Below are positions 1 to 6,236 of a DNA stretch of 6,890 nucleotides, in pieces. Position numbers and translations under genes: made by a program. The stretch is taken from NCBI GenBank assembly GCA_016210425.1, contig JACQUE010000234.1, forward strand, positions 1-6,890, read 5' to 3'. Each line of letters opens with the position of its first letter. The first letter of the stretch is position 1. The notes below the pieces were generated by a model. The model made no database searches, was not told where the DNA came from, and was given only the letters and a program-made list of their open reading frames with translations. The stretch is from Chloroflexota bacterium (lineage in GTDB: Bacteria > Chloroflexota > Dehalococcoidia > JACQUE01).

Positions 1-1
1 C

Positions 2-2254
2 GCATTGGTCATCCGAGACGGCGAACGGAAGCGCATCGCCGGGCGTGAAGTCGTTCGTGAGGATATCCTCATCCTGGCTGAAGGAGACCGCGTCTCGGCG
101 GATGTAGTGGTTCTTTCCTGCACCAACCTCTCAGCCGACGAGTCGTTGCTGACCGGAGAATCGGTGCCGGTGCGCAAAATCCCTTGGGACGGAGTTATCG
201 AGATGGGGCGTCCGGGCGGCGATGACCTGCCCTTCGCCTATTCCGGCACGCTCGTGGTTCAGGGCCAGGGCATTGCCCGAGTGCAGGCCGTCGGCGCCCA
301 AACCGAGATGGGCAAGATCGGCAAAGCGTTAGGCGCGGTCGAGACCGAGAAGACCCCCCTTCAGCACGAAACCGGCCGCCTAGTTCGCAACCTGGCCTTC
401 TCCGGACTATTCCTCTCCATGCTGGTGGTAATTGTATATGGACTTACCAGGGACAACTGGCTCAATGGGGTTTTGGCTGGGGTAACCCTGGCTATGGCTA
501 TGCTACCGGAAGAGTTTCCGGTGGTACTTACTGTCTTTCTGGCGCTGGGCGCCTGGCGCATCTCTCAGAAGAGGGTCCTTGCCCGCCGCGTGCCGACCAT
601 TGAGACCCTCGGCGCTGCCACGGTGCTATGCGTAGACAAGACCGGCACTCTCACTCTCAATCGCATGTCGGTCAGCAGAATCTTCGCAGAGGGCGCTTAC
701 TACAACATCGATAACGATGGGCGCCGTCCCTTGCCTGAGGCTTTCCACAAGCTCTTGGAGTACAGTATCCTTGCCAGCCAGAGAGACCCCTTCGACCCAA
801 TGGAAAGGGCCTTAAGACAGCTAGGCGACCGTTACTTGGCAGAAACCGAACATCTCCATGATAACTGGGCCTTGGTGCGTGAGTATCCCCTTTCACGGCA
901 GTTGTTGGCCCTATCGCATGTCTGGGAATCGCCGGACGGGGCAGAGTATGTTATCGCCGCCAAAGGCGCCCCTGAAGCCATTGCCGACCTGTGCCACTTC
1001 GATAGTGCACAGATGCATGAACTCTCCCGGCATGTCGCTGCCATGGCGAACGACGGCCTGCGAGTGTTGGGTGTAGCGAGAGCGTATTTCAGGCGGACAG
1101 CCTTGCCGCCAGAGCAGCACGATTTCAAGTTTGAATACTTGGGACTCGTGGGGCTGTCCGATCCCGTGCGTCCCGGCGTCGCCGAGGCGATCAGGGAGTG
1201 CTACACTGCAGGAATACGCGTCGTGATGATAACCGGAGATTACCCCGGCACTGCTCAGAGCATTGCGCGGCAGATCGGCCTGAAGCCGGCCGACAGGTCA
1301 ATCACCGGACCCGAACTGGACAAGATGGATGACCAAGAGTTTCGTGAGCGCATCAAGGCGGTTAATATCTTCGCGCGAGTTGTACCGGAACAAAAGTTGC
1401 GCCTGGTAAACGCCCTCAAGGCCAACAGGGATGTCGTGGCGATGACAGGCGATGGAGTGAACGATGCTCCTGCCTTGAAGTCCGCTCACATCGGCATAGC
1501 TATGGGTGAACGCGGCACCGATGTAGCGCGCGAGGCTTCAGCCCTCGTGTTGCTTGACGACCATTTCTCGTCCATCGTTCAGGCCGTCCGGCTGGGCCGG
1601 AGGATATTCGACAATCTCCGGAAGGCGATGGCCTACATACTCGCCATCCACGTGCCCATCGCCGGCATGTCGCTCATCCCTGTGCTGTTCAAGTGGCCGC
1701 TAGTACTTTTGCCCGTGCACATCGTGTTCCTAGAACTGATCATCGACCCGGCCTGTTCCATCGTCTTTGAAGCGGAGCCCGAGGAAGCCGATGTGATGAG
1801 TCGCCCACCCCGCGACCCGAGAGCGCCTCTGTTCGGCAGGAAGACCATCGCCCTGAGCATGCTGCAAGGCGCTATCATACTGCTGATTGTCCTTGGTGTC
1901 TTCAGCATCTCTCTGCATCGCGGGCAGGGCGAACCAGATGCCAGGGCCTTGACATTCGCGACGCTCATCCTGGCCAATCTGGGTTTAATCCTCACCAATC
2001 GCTCATGGTCGCACACCGCTCTGAGGACTCTACGTTCTCCCAACACCGCGTTCTGGTGGATAACGGGAAGTGCGCTTATCTTCCTTGGGTTGGTGCTCTA
2101 TGTTCCTTTTCTGCGCAGTCTATTCCATTTTTCTGTCCTGCACCCGATTGACCTGGCAATCTCCCTGGCGGCGGCAGTTGTTGGTGTCATATGGTTCGAG
2201 GTATTCAAGATGATTAACACACGGCGAACGCGGACTCGCGTCCCGAGCGAGTAG
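2..2254 (+). CDS. P-type cation-transporting ATPase, PEEFP subgroup (5' partial)
   Basis: Membrane pump that uses ATP to move a cation, cycling through an aspartyl-phosphate. The frame is open to the left edge, so the TTG at 5 is probably internal; M1, M2 and the start of the actuator domain are missing. Counting from that TTG as residue 1: the actuator TGES is at 50-53, M4 carries PEEFP at 168-172, the phosphorylated Asp is D211 in DKTGTLT, the nucleotide-binding KGAPE is at 320-324, TGD is at 410-412 and the hinge TGDGVND at 481-487. About eight membrane segments remain: M3 near 131-148, M4 near 153-182, and M5-M10 from about 541 to 736. E169 matches the SERCA M4 glutamate. M6 has E577 and D581 where SERCA has N796 and D800. 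M5 shows HVP (549-551) rather than the SERCA Asn/Glu pair. All catalytic motifs are intact, so the pump should be active; its ion cannot be told from the sequence. It converges on purU. Confidence 0.95.
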   Translation, partial: ALVIRDGERKRIAGREVVREDILILAEGDRVSADVVVLSCTNLSADESLLTGESVPVRKIPWDGVIEMGRPGGDDLPFAYSGTLVVQGQGIARVQAVGAQTEMGKIGKALGAVETEKTPLQHETGRLVRNLAFSGLFLSMLVVIVYGLTRDNWLNGVLAGVTLAMAMLPEEFPVVLTVFLALGAWRISQKRVLARRVPTIETLGAATVLCVDKTGTLTLNRMSVSRIFAEGAYYNIDNDGRRPLPEAFHKLLEYSILASQRDPFDPMERALRQLGDRYLAETEHLHDNWALVREYPLSRQLLALSHVWESPDGAEYVIAAKGAPEAIADLCHFDSAQMHELSRHVAAMANDGLRVLGVARAYFRRTALPPEQHDFKFEYLGLVGLSDPVRPGVAEAIRECYTAGIRVVMITGDYPGTAQSIARQIGLKPADRSITGPELDKMDDQEFRERIKAVNIFARVVPEQKLRLVNALKANRDVVAMTGDGVNDAPALKSAHIGIAMGERGTDVAREASALVLLDDHFSSIVQAVRLGRRIFDNLRKAMAYILAIHVPIAGMSLIPVLFKWPLVLLPVHIVFLELIIDPACSIVFEAEPEEADVMSRPPRDPRAPLFGRKTIALSMLQGAIILLIVLGVFSISLHRGQGEPDARALTFATLILANLGLILTNRSWSHTALRTLRSPNTAFWWITGSALIFLGLVLYVPFLRSLFHFSVLHPIDLAISLAAAVVGVIWFEVFKMINTRRTRTRVPSE

Positions 2255-2283
2255 CACGGAGATGCGCCGGGGACAGCCCGAAA

Positions 2284-2302
2284 AGCCCAGATATCGAGGG
2301 CT
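2284..2302. terminator. Weak hairpin between converging ATPase and purU genes
   Basis: AGCCC (2284-2288) and GGGCT (2298-2302) form a 5-bp stem around a 9-base loop, 30 bases after the ATPase stop codon. There is no T-run on either strand, so it is not a classic intrinsic terminator. The position between converging genes is the only other support. The rest of the gap to 2449 shows no promoter or RNA gene. Confidence 0.2.
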
Positions 2303-2449
2303 AGGGTTCCTGTGCCTTCGTTCTCCAGAGTACCTGTTGGCCCTCTAGTCGACGAGCGCTTGATGATAGAGGCAGCGCAGGAAGAAATCGTCCTCCGCCC
2401 ATCCCAATGCCCCTGCCGTTGTCGTACCCAATGCTAGCACGCCTGCTTC

Positions 2450-3313
2450 TCAGTCAAACACGACGGTCTTGTTGCCATAGACCAGTATGCGGTTGCGCAG
2501 GTGCAGGTGCACAGCCCGCGCCAGAACCACCTTCTCAAGATCCCTGCCCTTGCGGACAAGATCATCAGTAGAATCGCGGTGGCTGATCCGCACTACGTCT
2601 TGTTCAATGATCGGCCCCTGGTCTAGGTCCGCGGTCACGTAGTGGGCGGTGGCGCCGATCACCTTTACTCCTCGTTCATAAGCTTGGTGGTAAGGCCGCG
2701 CTCCGACAAATGCAGGCAAGAAGGAGTGATGGATATTGATGATCCGGTTCGGATATTGGCTCACGAACTCCTGGCCAAGCACCCGCATGTAGCGCGCCAG
2801 CACCACCAGATCTATGCGCTCTTCCTGGAGCGTCTGGAGCATACGCCCCTCTTGCTCGGCTTTGGTGTCCGGGGTTATCGGATAGTGTCGAAACTGCACG
2901 CCGAGGCCTTCGATGAGGGGCCGCAGAGTATCGTGGTTGCTGATCACGAGGGGGACCGTTGCCCTATACTCTCCGGATCTCTGACGCCAGAGCAGATCCT
3001 GAAGGCAGTGATCCAGCGTGGAAGCCAGAATAGCAACGCGGGGGACGTAGTCTGAAAAGCGTAGGTCCCATTTCATCTCATAACGTTCGGCGACAGGCCG
3101 AAATGCCTCTGCTATCCTCTCCCTGGATATGCGAAACCCCTCCAACTGCCACTCCACTCGCTGTAGGAAGATTCCCTGCTGATGGTCGGTGTGCTGGTCA
3201 GCGTGGACTATGTTCCCGTCGTTGCGGTAGATGAAGTCGGAGATGCCCGCCACGAGGCCTTTTTGGTCTCGGCAGGAGACTAGTAGTATAGCGGTAGTCG
3301 TTTCTTCTGCCAT
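2450..3313 (-). CDS. purU: Formyltetrahydrofolate deformylase PurU
   Basis: Cytosolic enzyme that hydrolyses 10-formyl-tetrahydrofolate to formate and tetrahydrofolate; in E. coli it balances the one-carbon pool and feeds formate to PurT. The protein has 287 residues, the usual length. Residues about 7-85 form an N-terminal ACT domain (start SCRDQKGLVAGIS), the part that in E. coli senses methionine and glycine. Residues about 90-287 are the formyltransferase-like domain: SNHDTL at 125-130, NIHHSFLPAF at 193-202 with catalytic N193 and H195, and LDQGPII at 230-236 with D231 as the third catalytic residue. The C-terminus GNKTVVFD is typical of the family. These residues separate it from GAR transformylase PurN, which has no ACT domain. 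The ATG at 3313 gives the full ACT domain and has no Shine-Dalgarno sequence before it; a good promoter lies 18 bases upstream. It is divergent from degV and convergent with the ATPase gene. No damage is visible. Confidence 0.96.
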   Translation of the reverse strand: MAEETTTAILLVSCRDQKGLVAGISDFIYRNDGNIVHADQHTDHQQGIFLQRVEWQLEGFRISRERIAEAFRPVAERYEMKWDLRFSDYVPRVAILASTLDHCLQDLLWRQRSGEYRATVPLVISNHDTLRPLIEGLGVQFRHYPITPDTKAEQEGRMLQTLQEERIDLVVLARYMRVLGQEFVSQYPNRIINIHHSFLPAFVGARPYHQAYERGVKVIGATAHYVTADLDQGPIIEQDVVRISHRDSTDDLVRKGRDLEKVVLARAVHLHLRNRILVYGNKTVVFD

Positions 3314-3330
3314 GGCTACGTATCGATGCG

Positions 3331-3359
3331 ATGATATAGCAGCGGTTCATCTCTGTCCA
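3331..3359 (-). promoter_or_regulatory. Sigma70-like promoter of purU
   Basis: Read on the minus strand: -35 TGGACA (3359-3354, 5 of 6 to TTGACA), a 17-base spacer, then -10 TATCAT (3336-3331, 5 of 6 to TATAAT). Transcription would begin near 3323, leaving a leader of only about 10 bases before the ATG at 3313 and no room for a normal ribosome binding site. Hexamers and spacing are seen in the sequence; activity is inferred. Confidence 0.6.
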
Positions 3360-3398
3360 GTATAGCCCTGCCCCGAAGGAGACCATCAGCCTTGCCTA

Positions 3399-3427
3399 TT
3401 GACTACTCGTGTCGCCCGGCGTATCCT
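3399..3427 (+). promoter_or_regulatory. Sigma70-like promoter of the degV gene, leaderless layout
   Basis: -35 TTGACT (3399-3404, 5 of 6), exactly 17 bases of spacer, then -10 TATCCT (3422-3427, 4 of 6). The expected transcription start falls at about 3434-3436, on or next to the ATG at 3436. This predicts a leaderless mRNA and rules out the upstream in-frame GTG at 3409, which lies inside the spacer. The purU promoter points the other way, with 39 bases between the two -35 boxes, so one regulator could act on both. Confidence 0.55.
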
Positions 3428-3435
3428 CGCAGCCA

Positions 3436-4299
3436 ATGACACACGTGGCTGTAGTCAGTGACAACTCCTGCGACGTGGACGAGGAGCTAGCCCGCGAGCT
3501 CGGGCTGGTGCTTGCAGCGCCCCATGTCATTGTGGATAGGACGGACTATCGCAACCGCCTCGATATCTCCACCGAAAGCCTCCTGGAAATCCAGCGCCGG
3601 CCCGCCGCAAAGGTATCAACTGCTGCCTGCTCCCCAGGCGAATACGTCGCGGCCTACCGGGAAGCCTTGCAGCGCGCGCCGGCCGTCATATGTACGGCTA
3701 TGGCGAGGCGCGTTAGCGGGACGTTCGACGTGTGCGAGAGGGCGCGGGAGCTGCTGGGGCAGGCCGACATCACTGTCGTCGATAGCGAGGCTATGCACGC
3801 CGGCCTGGGGATAATAAACGTGGCGGCAGCGTTTGAGGCCCGCGCCGGTCGTACCAAGGAAGAGGTGCTGGCGCTCGTACGCCATCTGATACCGCGCACG
3901 CGCTTCCTGGTTACAGCAGAGACGGCAGAGTTCATGCGTCGTGGCGGCCGTCTGGTTCGCTCGGAGGACGGCTCAAGCAACTTGGAAGGCTTGCGGCCCA
4001 TCGTATCGGTGGGCAATAGTGGGTGGGTGGTGATAGGTGAGGCCAGCAGTCGGGACGAGTCTATTCGAGCTTTGCTGGCACGTATGGAGCATGACTTGGA
4101 GGGGATGCCCGGTTGGTACCCAATGGCTCCCATCCGTGCCGCCATCGTCCACGCCGGGTCGGCAGCCGAGGCCGCCGAGCTACGTCGGCACGTGACTGAG
4201 CGCTGGAACTGTCGAGAGGTTTATGCTTGGGTCTACGGACCAGCCGGCGTTGCCCACATTGGCCCTGGTGCCCTGGGCATTGCCTATCAGGCATTGTAG
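3436..4299 (+). CDS. DegV family (FakB-like) fatty-acid-binding protein
   Basis: Proteins of this family bind a fatty acid in the cytosol; in Firmicutes the FakB members hand it to the kinase FakA for acyl-phosphate formation. With the ATG at 3436 as start the protein has 287 residues, normal for the family, and begins MTHVAVVSDNSCD, matching the usual N-terminal strand and DS-type turn. Further family motifs are SGT (94-96), VVDSEAMHAGLG (114-125), FMRRGGRL (166-173), LRPIV (186-190) and the C-terminal HIGPGALG (274-281). The usual TSQPS segment is altered: T62 is kept, but A-A-C (63-65) replaces S-Q-P. An in-frame GTG at 3409 would add nine residues, but it has no ribosome binding site and lies within the promoter. 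No kinase partner gene (FakA, DAK-like) is in the window. The gene is divergent from purU and faces the MFS gene end to end. Family call is firm; the ligand is inferred. Confidence 0.92.
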   Translation: MTHVAVVSDNSCDVDEELARELGLVLAAPHVIVDRTDYRNRLDISTESLLEIQRRPAAKVSTAACSPGEYVAAYREALQRAPAVICTAMARRVSGTFDVCERARELLGQADITVVDSEAMHAGLGIINVAAAFEARAGRTKEEVLALVRHLIPRTRFLVTAETAEFMRRGGRLVRSEDGSSNLEGLRPIVSVGNSGWVVIGEASSRDESIRALLARMEHDLEGMPGWYPMAPIRAAIVHAGSAAEAAELRRHVTERWNCREVYAWVYGPAGVAHIGPGALGIAYQAL

Positions 4300-4436
4300 C
4301 TTAAGCGCAGTTCAGCGGTGCGCAATGCGGCAAGGAAGCGCCGCCGAGATCCTCTTCTGATCCGCCTAGCCGTGCCCCAAGCGGCCGCAGTTGCGAACAC
4401 TATCCAACCAACCATCGTGTGCGTCCTTCGACAGCT

Positions 4437-5723
4437 TCACTGCGCTGATATGCCAGAATCGGCGGACAGAGCGGAGCGAAACCCGACGAGGAGGACGGTA
4501 CCGAGCAAGAGCACACTCGCTGCGCTGATCACCGTGAGCGGTGCCCCCAGATTGTCGGCCATGATGCCCACAGGGAGGGCGAGCATGGGCTGCAGCCCAA
4601 AACCGAGCGTGTTAAGGCTCATCACGCGCCCGCGCATCTGTTGCCCTGCTGTTACCATCACAATAGTGTTATTCGTTGCCATATATGTGATGCCCGCAAA
4701 GCCCACCACCCCGAGGCCAACCAGCGTTAGGGCGTAGACATGCACGGCCGAGAAGAAGATCAGCCCGGCAGCGAGAGCCAGGCACGACCCAGCGAGGAGC
4801 ATGGTCTTTTTCTCGAAATCGCCGAGGAAGGCGAGGGCTAGGGAGCCCAACAAGCCGCCAATCCCCACGGCGGAAAGGAGGGTACCCAAGCCGGAGGCCC
4901 CCACGTGCAGGACATCTACGGCAAACACGGGCAGCAATACCTGATACTGCATACCGAAGAGCACCACAAGCAGCGTCCAGACCAGCAGGAGCCGAATGGT
5001 CCCGTTCACGCGGACAAATCTTAGGCCCTCCAGCAGATCGCCCAAGACCGTCCGCTTGATCGGGGCTTTTGCCAAAATGGGGATGCCACGAATGGTCACG
5101 ATGGCAATGAGATAGAAGGTCGAGGTGATGTAATAGGCGGCCTCGACTCCGAACGCCGCTATGAGGGCGCCGGCGACTGCCGGCCCAGCCACGGCGGTGA
5201 GGTTCGTGCCGGTCGAGTTGAAGGCAATGGCACTAGTCAGCTTCTCTTCAGGCACCAGATCGGCCACCAGGGATGTCCGCGCGGGTCCGTTCAGGGAGAA
5301 GACGATTCCGTTGAGCACGGCCCCAATCACCACGTGCCAGTACTGGATCACTCCGATGGTGATCAGAATAGCCAGCCCAAAGTTGACCAGGCATAACATA
5401 CTCTGAGATATGAGGATCACATTGCGCTTGTTCCAGCGGTCCGCGGCAACGCCGCCGAAAAGGGAGAGAAGCACCATAGGCAAGCCCACGGCAAACGTGA
5501 CCCCTCCCAGCGCCGTAGCCGATCCCGTCAGCTTGTACACCAGCCACCCGCGCGCCACGCCCTGCATCTGCATCGCCCCAAACGAGAACAGAGTCCCGAG
5601 CCACAAGAGACGGTAGGGCCGAATCTCGAAAACGTCGAAGAGGCGACGCCATCCTACCGCATCTGTGACGGAGACAGCAGGAGACGAGGACGCCGTTGGG
5701 GGAGGCTTTGCCATGCTATCCAT
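4437..5723 (-). CDS. MFS transporter, DHA3-like exporter
   Basis: Inner-membrane proton-driven transporter of the major facilitator superfamily, in the branch that includes EntS-like and macrolide-type exporters. The full length of 428 residues fits 12 membrane helices. After a 30-residue soluble Pro/Ser-rich tail, helix 1 begins near residue 38. The loop 2-3 motif A reads GGVAADRWNKR (90-100). The stretch NGPARTSLVADLVP (145-158) followed by an ...SAIAFNS segment is typical of this family at helix 5. MRGRVMSL (363-370) is the matching loop in the C-terminal half. The first ATG is at 5723; a second at 5714 (starting MAKPPP) has a weak GGATGG in front and is equally possible. A TAGATA seven or so bases upstream of the first ATG could be a -10 box, but I see no good -35. 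Substrate unknown. The neighbouring MFS gene at 6237 is a paralogue read in the opposite direction. Confidence 0.93.
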   Translation of the reverse strand: MDSMAKPPPTASSSPAVSVTDAVGWRRLFDVFEIRPYRLLWLGTLFSFGAMQMQGVARGWLVYKLTGSATALGGVTFAVGLPMVLLSLFGGVAADRWNKRNVILISQSMLCLVNFGLAILITIGVIQYWHVVIGAVLNGIVFSLNGPARTSLVADLVPEEKLTSAIAFNSTGTNLTAVAGPAVAGALIAAFGVEAAYYITSTFYLIAIVTIRGIPILAKAPIKRTVLGDLLEGLRFVRVNGTIRLLLVWTLLVVLFGMQYQVLLPVFAVDVLHVGASGLGTLLSAVGIGGLLGSLALAFLGDFEKKTMLLAGSCLALAAGLIFFSAVHVYALTLVGLGVVGFAGITYMATNNTIVMVTAGQQMRGRVMSLNTLGFGLQPMLALPVGIMADNLGAPLTVISAASVLLLGTVLLVGFRSALSADSGISAQ

Positions 5724-5823
5724 CCATATCTAGGATGTCTGATGCTGGGAAGTGCGTTCCAGGAGCTAGGTGAACCAGTTACCACTTTTCAGAGCAACAA
5801 CTGCTGGCTGCCACACAGTTATG

Positions 5824-5847
5824 ATAATCGAAAAACGCTTCGATTGT
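5824..5847. repeat. Inverted repeat, 7-bp perfect arms, 6-base spacer
   Basis: AATCGAA (5826-5832) and TTCGATT (5839-5845) are exact reverse complements around AAACGC. One G-T and one A-T pair extend the match to 9 positions on each side. There is no T-run after it on the plus strand, so it is a poor terminator. It could be a regulator operator, an RNA hairpin, or a recombinase core site, since short arms around a 6-8 bp spacer are the usual plan of such sites and integrase debris lies 40 bases away. Confidence 0.6.
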
Positions 5848-5885
5848 ATAGCCAATGTATGCCGGTGTAGCCATTACCGGCAAAG

Positions 5886-5942
5886 AGCTCCTTCTACCAC
5901 CTCCTCATTCGCATGGGCATCGTCTCGTCCAACCCATGCGAC
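5886..5942 (+). pseudogene. Fragment of tyrosine recombinase core-binding domain (plus strand)
   Basis: The plus-strand frame from 5886 reads SSFYHLLIRMGIVSSNPCD. This fits the end of the N-terminal SAM-like core-binding domain of tyrosine recombinases, where a pattern like (L/R)SFY-x-(F/L)L-x(4)-G-(L/I)-x(3)-NP is standard. The frame has a stop at 5868-5870 and no family resemblance after 5942. Just upstream, in another frame, YAGVAITG (5858-5881) may be a frameshifted remnant of the preceding helix. No catalytic domain (R...HxxR...Y) is present, so the piece cannot work. The match is by eye from family knowledge and was not tested by search. Confidence 0.65.
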
Positions 5943-5943
5943 T

Positions 5944-6036
5944 GCGCCGGGAGCCGGTGCGACGCTCCTTCTCCACCGAGAAGGCATAGAGGGCGCGTTC
6001 CCAGCCGGCGGCGGTGTCTTGGAGGAGGTAGTCTGC
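5944..6036 (-). pseudogene. Fragment of tyrosine recombinase N-terminus (minus strand)
   Basis: The minus-strand frame from 6036 reads ADYLLQDTAAGWERALYAF and continues SVEKERRTGSRR, ending at 5944. This matches the first helix of the recombinase core-binding domain, where a W..A...F...K.......S pattern precedes the usual T-x(3)-Y helix. That helix is missing: the resemblance stops at 5944, where the oppositely oriented fragment begins, and the frame ends in TGA at 5910-5912. No ATG, GTG or TTG in frame precedes the fragment before the TGA at 6085-6087, so the start is lost too. It probably derives from the same kind of gene as the plus-strand piece, which would come about 60 residues later in an intact protein. 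Confidence 0.6.
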
Positions 6037-6099
6037 ACGGCATCTTGTGGAGTCGCTACTGTATTCTGTTTGTGTGCGGGGCAGTCAAGGGAAATGCGA

Positions 6100-6118
6100 G
6101 AGCCGTGGGATCCGGCTC
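6100..6118. repeat. Hairpin, 6-bp perfect stem
   Basis: GAGCCG (6100-6105) and CGGCTC (6113-6118) pair perfectly around a 7-base loop. It lies just outside the 5' end of the minus-strand integrase fragment and is not followed by a T-run. Its role is unknown; it might be leftover from the inserted element or a chance match. Confidence 0.3.
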
Positions 6119-6154
6119 CTAAGATGCTGACCCGATGTCCGATGGCTGCACGCC

Positions 6155-6181
6155 TTGACGAATAGTCTATAGTGTTATTAT
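6155..6181 (+). promoter_or_regulatory. Possible promoter of the right-hand MFS gene
   Basis: TTGACG (6155-6160, 5 of 6) is followed after 15 bases by TATTAT (6176-6181, 5 of 6). The spacer is shorter than ideal, but this is the most AT-rich patch of the gap and it lies 55 bases upstream of the ATG at 6237. GTTAT (6175-6179) and ATAAC (6191-6195) form a small dyad over the same spot that might serve as an operator. Confidence 0.3.
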
Positions 6182-6236
6182 CCCTGGCCGATAACTTGGC
6201 GAAGTCACCACGTCCAGGGCTCGGAGTATCTCATTC

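Larger units (their letters stand above)
5724..6236. other. 513-base gap between divergent MFS genes holding integrase debris
   Basis: No intact gene is visible. From left to right it holds the upstream region of the left MFS gene, an imperfect dyad GGTGA/TTACC at 5769-5783, an inverted repeat at 5824-5847, integrase fragments at 5886-5942 (+) and 5944-6036 (-), a hairpin at 6100-6118, and an AT-rich patch near 6161-6182 before the right MFS gene. A 131-codon open frame from 5770 is Cys-rich, resembles no family I know, and runs across the integrase fragments in a different frame. Confidence 0.7.

Noticed and set aside
1633..2046. 137-codon minus-strand open frame
   Set aside because: Antisense to the M5-M9 region of the P-type ATPase and has no family resemblance.
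2294..2352. Long-range inverted repeat TCGAGGGC ... GCCC-TCTAG-TCGA as a structured RNA or terminator
   Set aside because: Arms are short, one side has a 5-base bulge, the loop is over 35 bases, and no T-run follows.
2642..3055. 137-codon plus-strand open frame
   Set aside because: Lies wholly inside purU on the other strand, whose catalytic residues are clear.
3409..3435. GTG start nine codons upstream for the DegV gene
   Set aside because: It lies between the -35 and -10 boxes of a good promoter, has no ribosome binding site, and adds residues absent from typical family N-termini.
4327..4344. GCGGC/GCCGC hairpin as terminator between degV and the MFS gene
   Set aside because: Only 5 bp, no T-run on either strand, in a GC-rich context where such matches arise by chance. 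The rest of the gap 4300-4436 shows nothing.
5770..6165. 131-codon plus-strand open frame in the MFS gap
   Set aside because: Cys-rich, no recognisable family, no good ribosome binding site, and it overlaps integrase fragments lying in other frames.
6060..6236. Riboswitch in the leader of the right-hand MFS gene
   Set aside because: I found no conserved core of cobalamin, SAM, TPP, fluoride or guanidine riboswitches; only a simple 6-bp hairpin is present.
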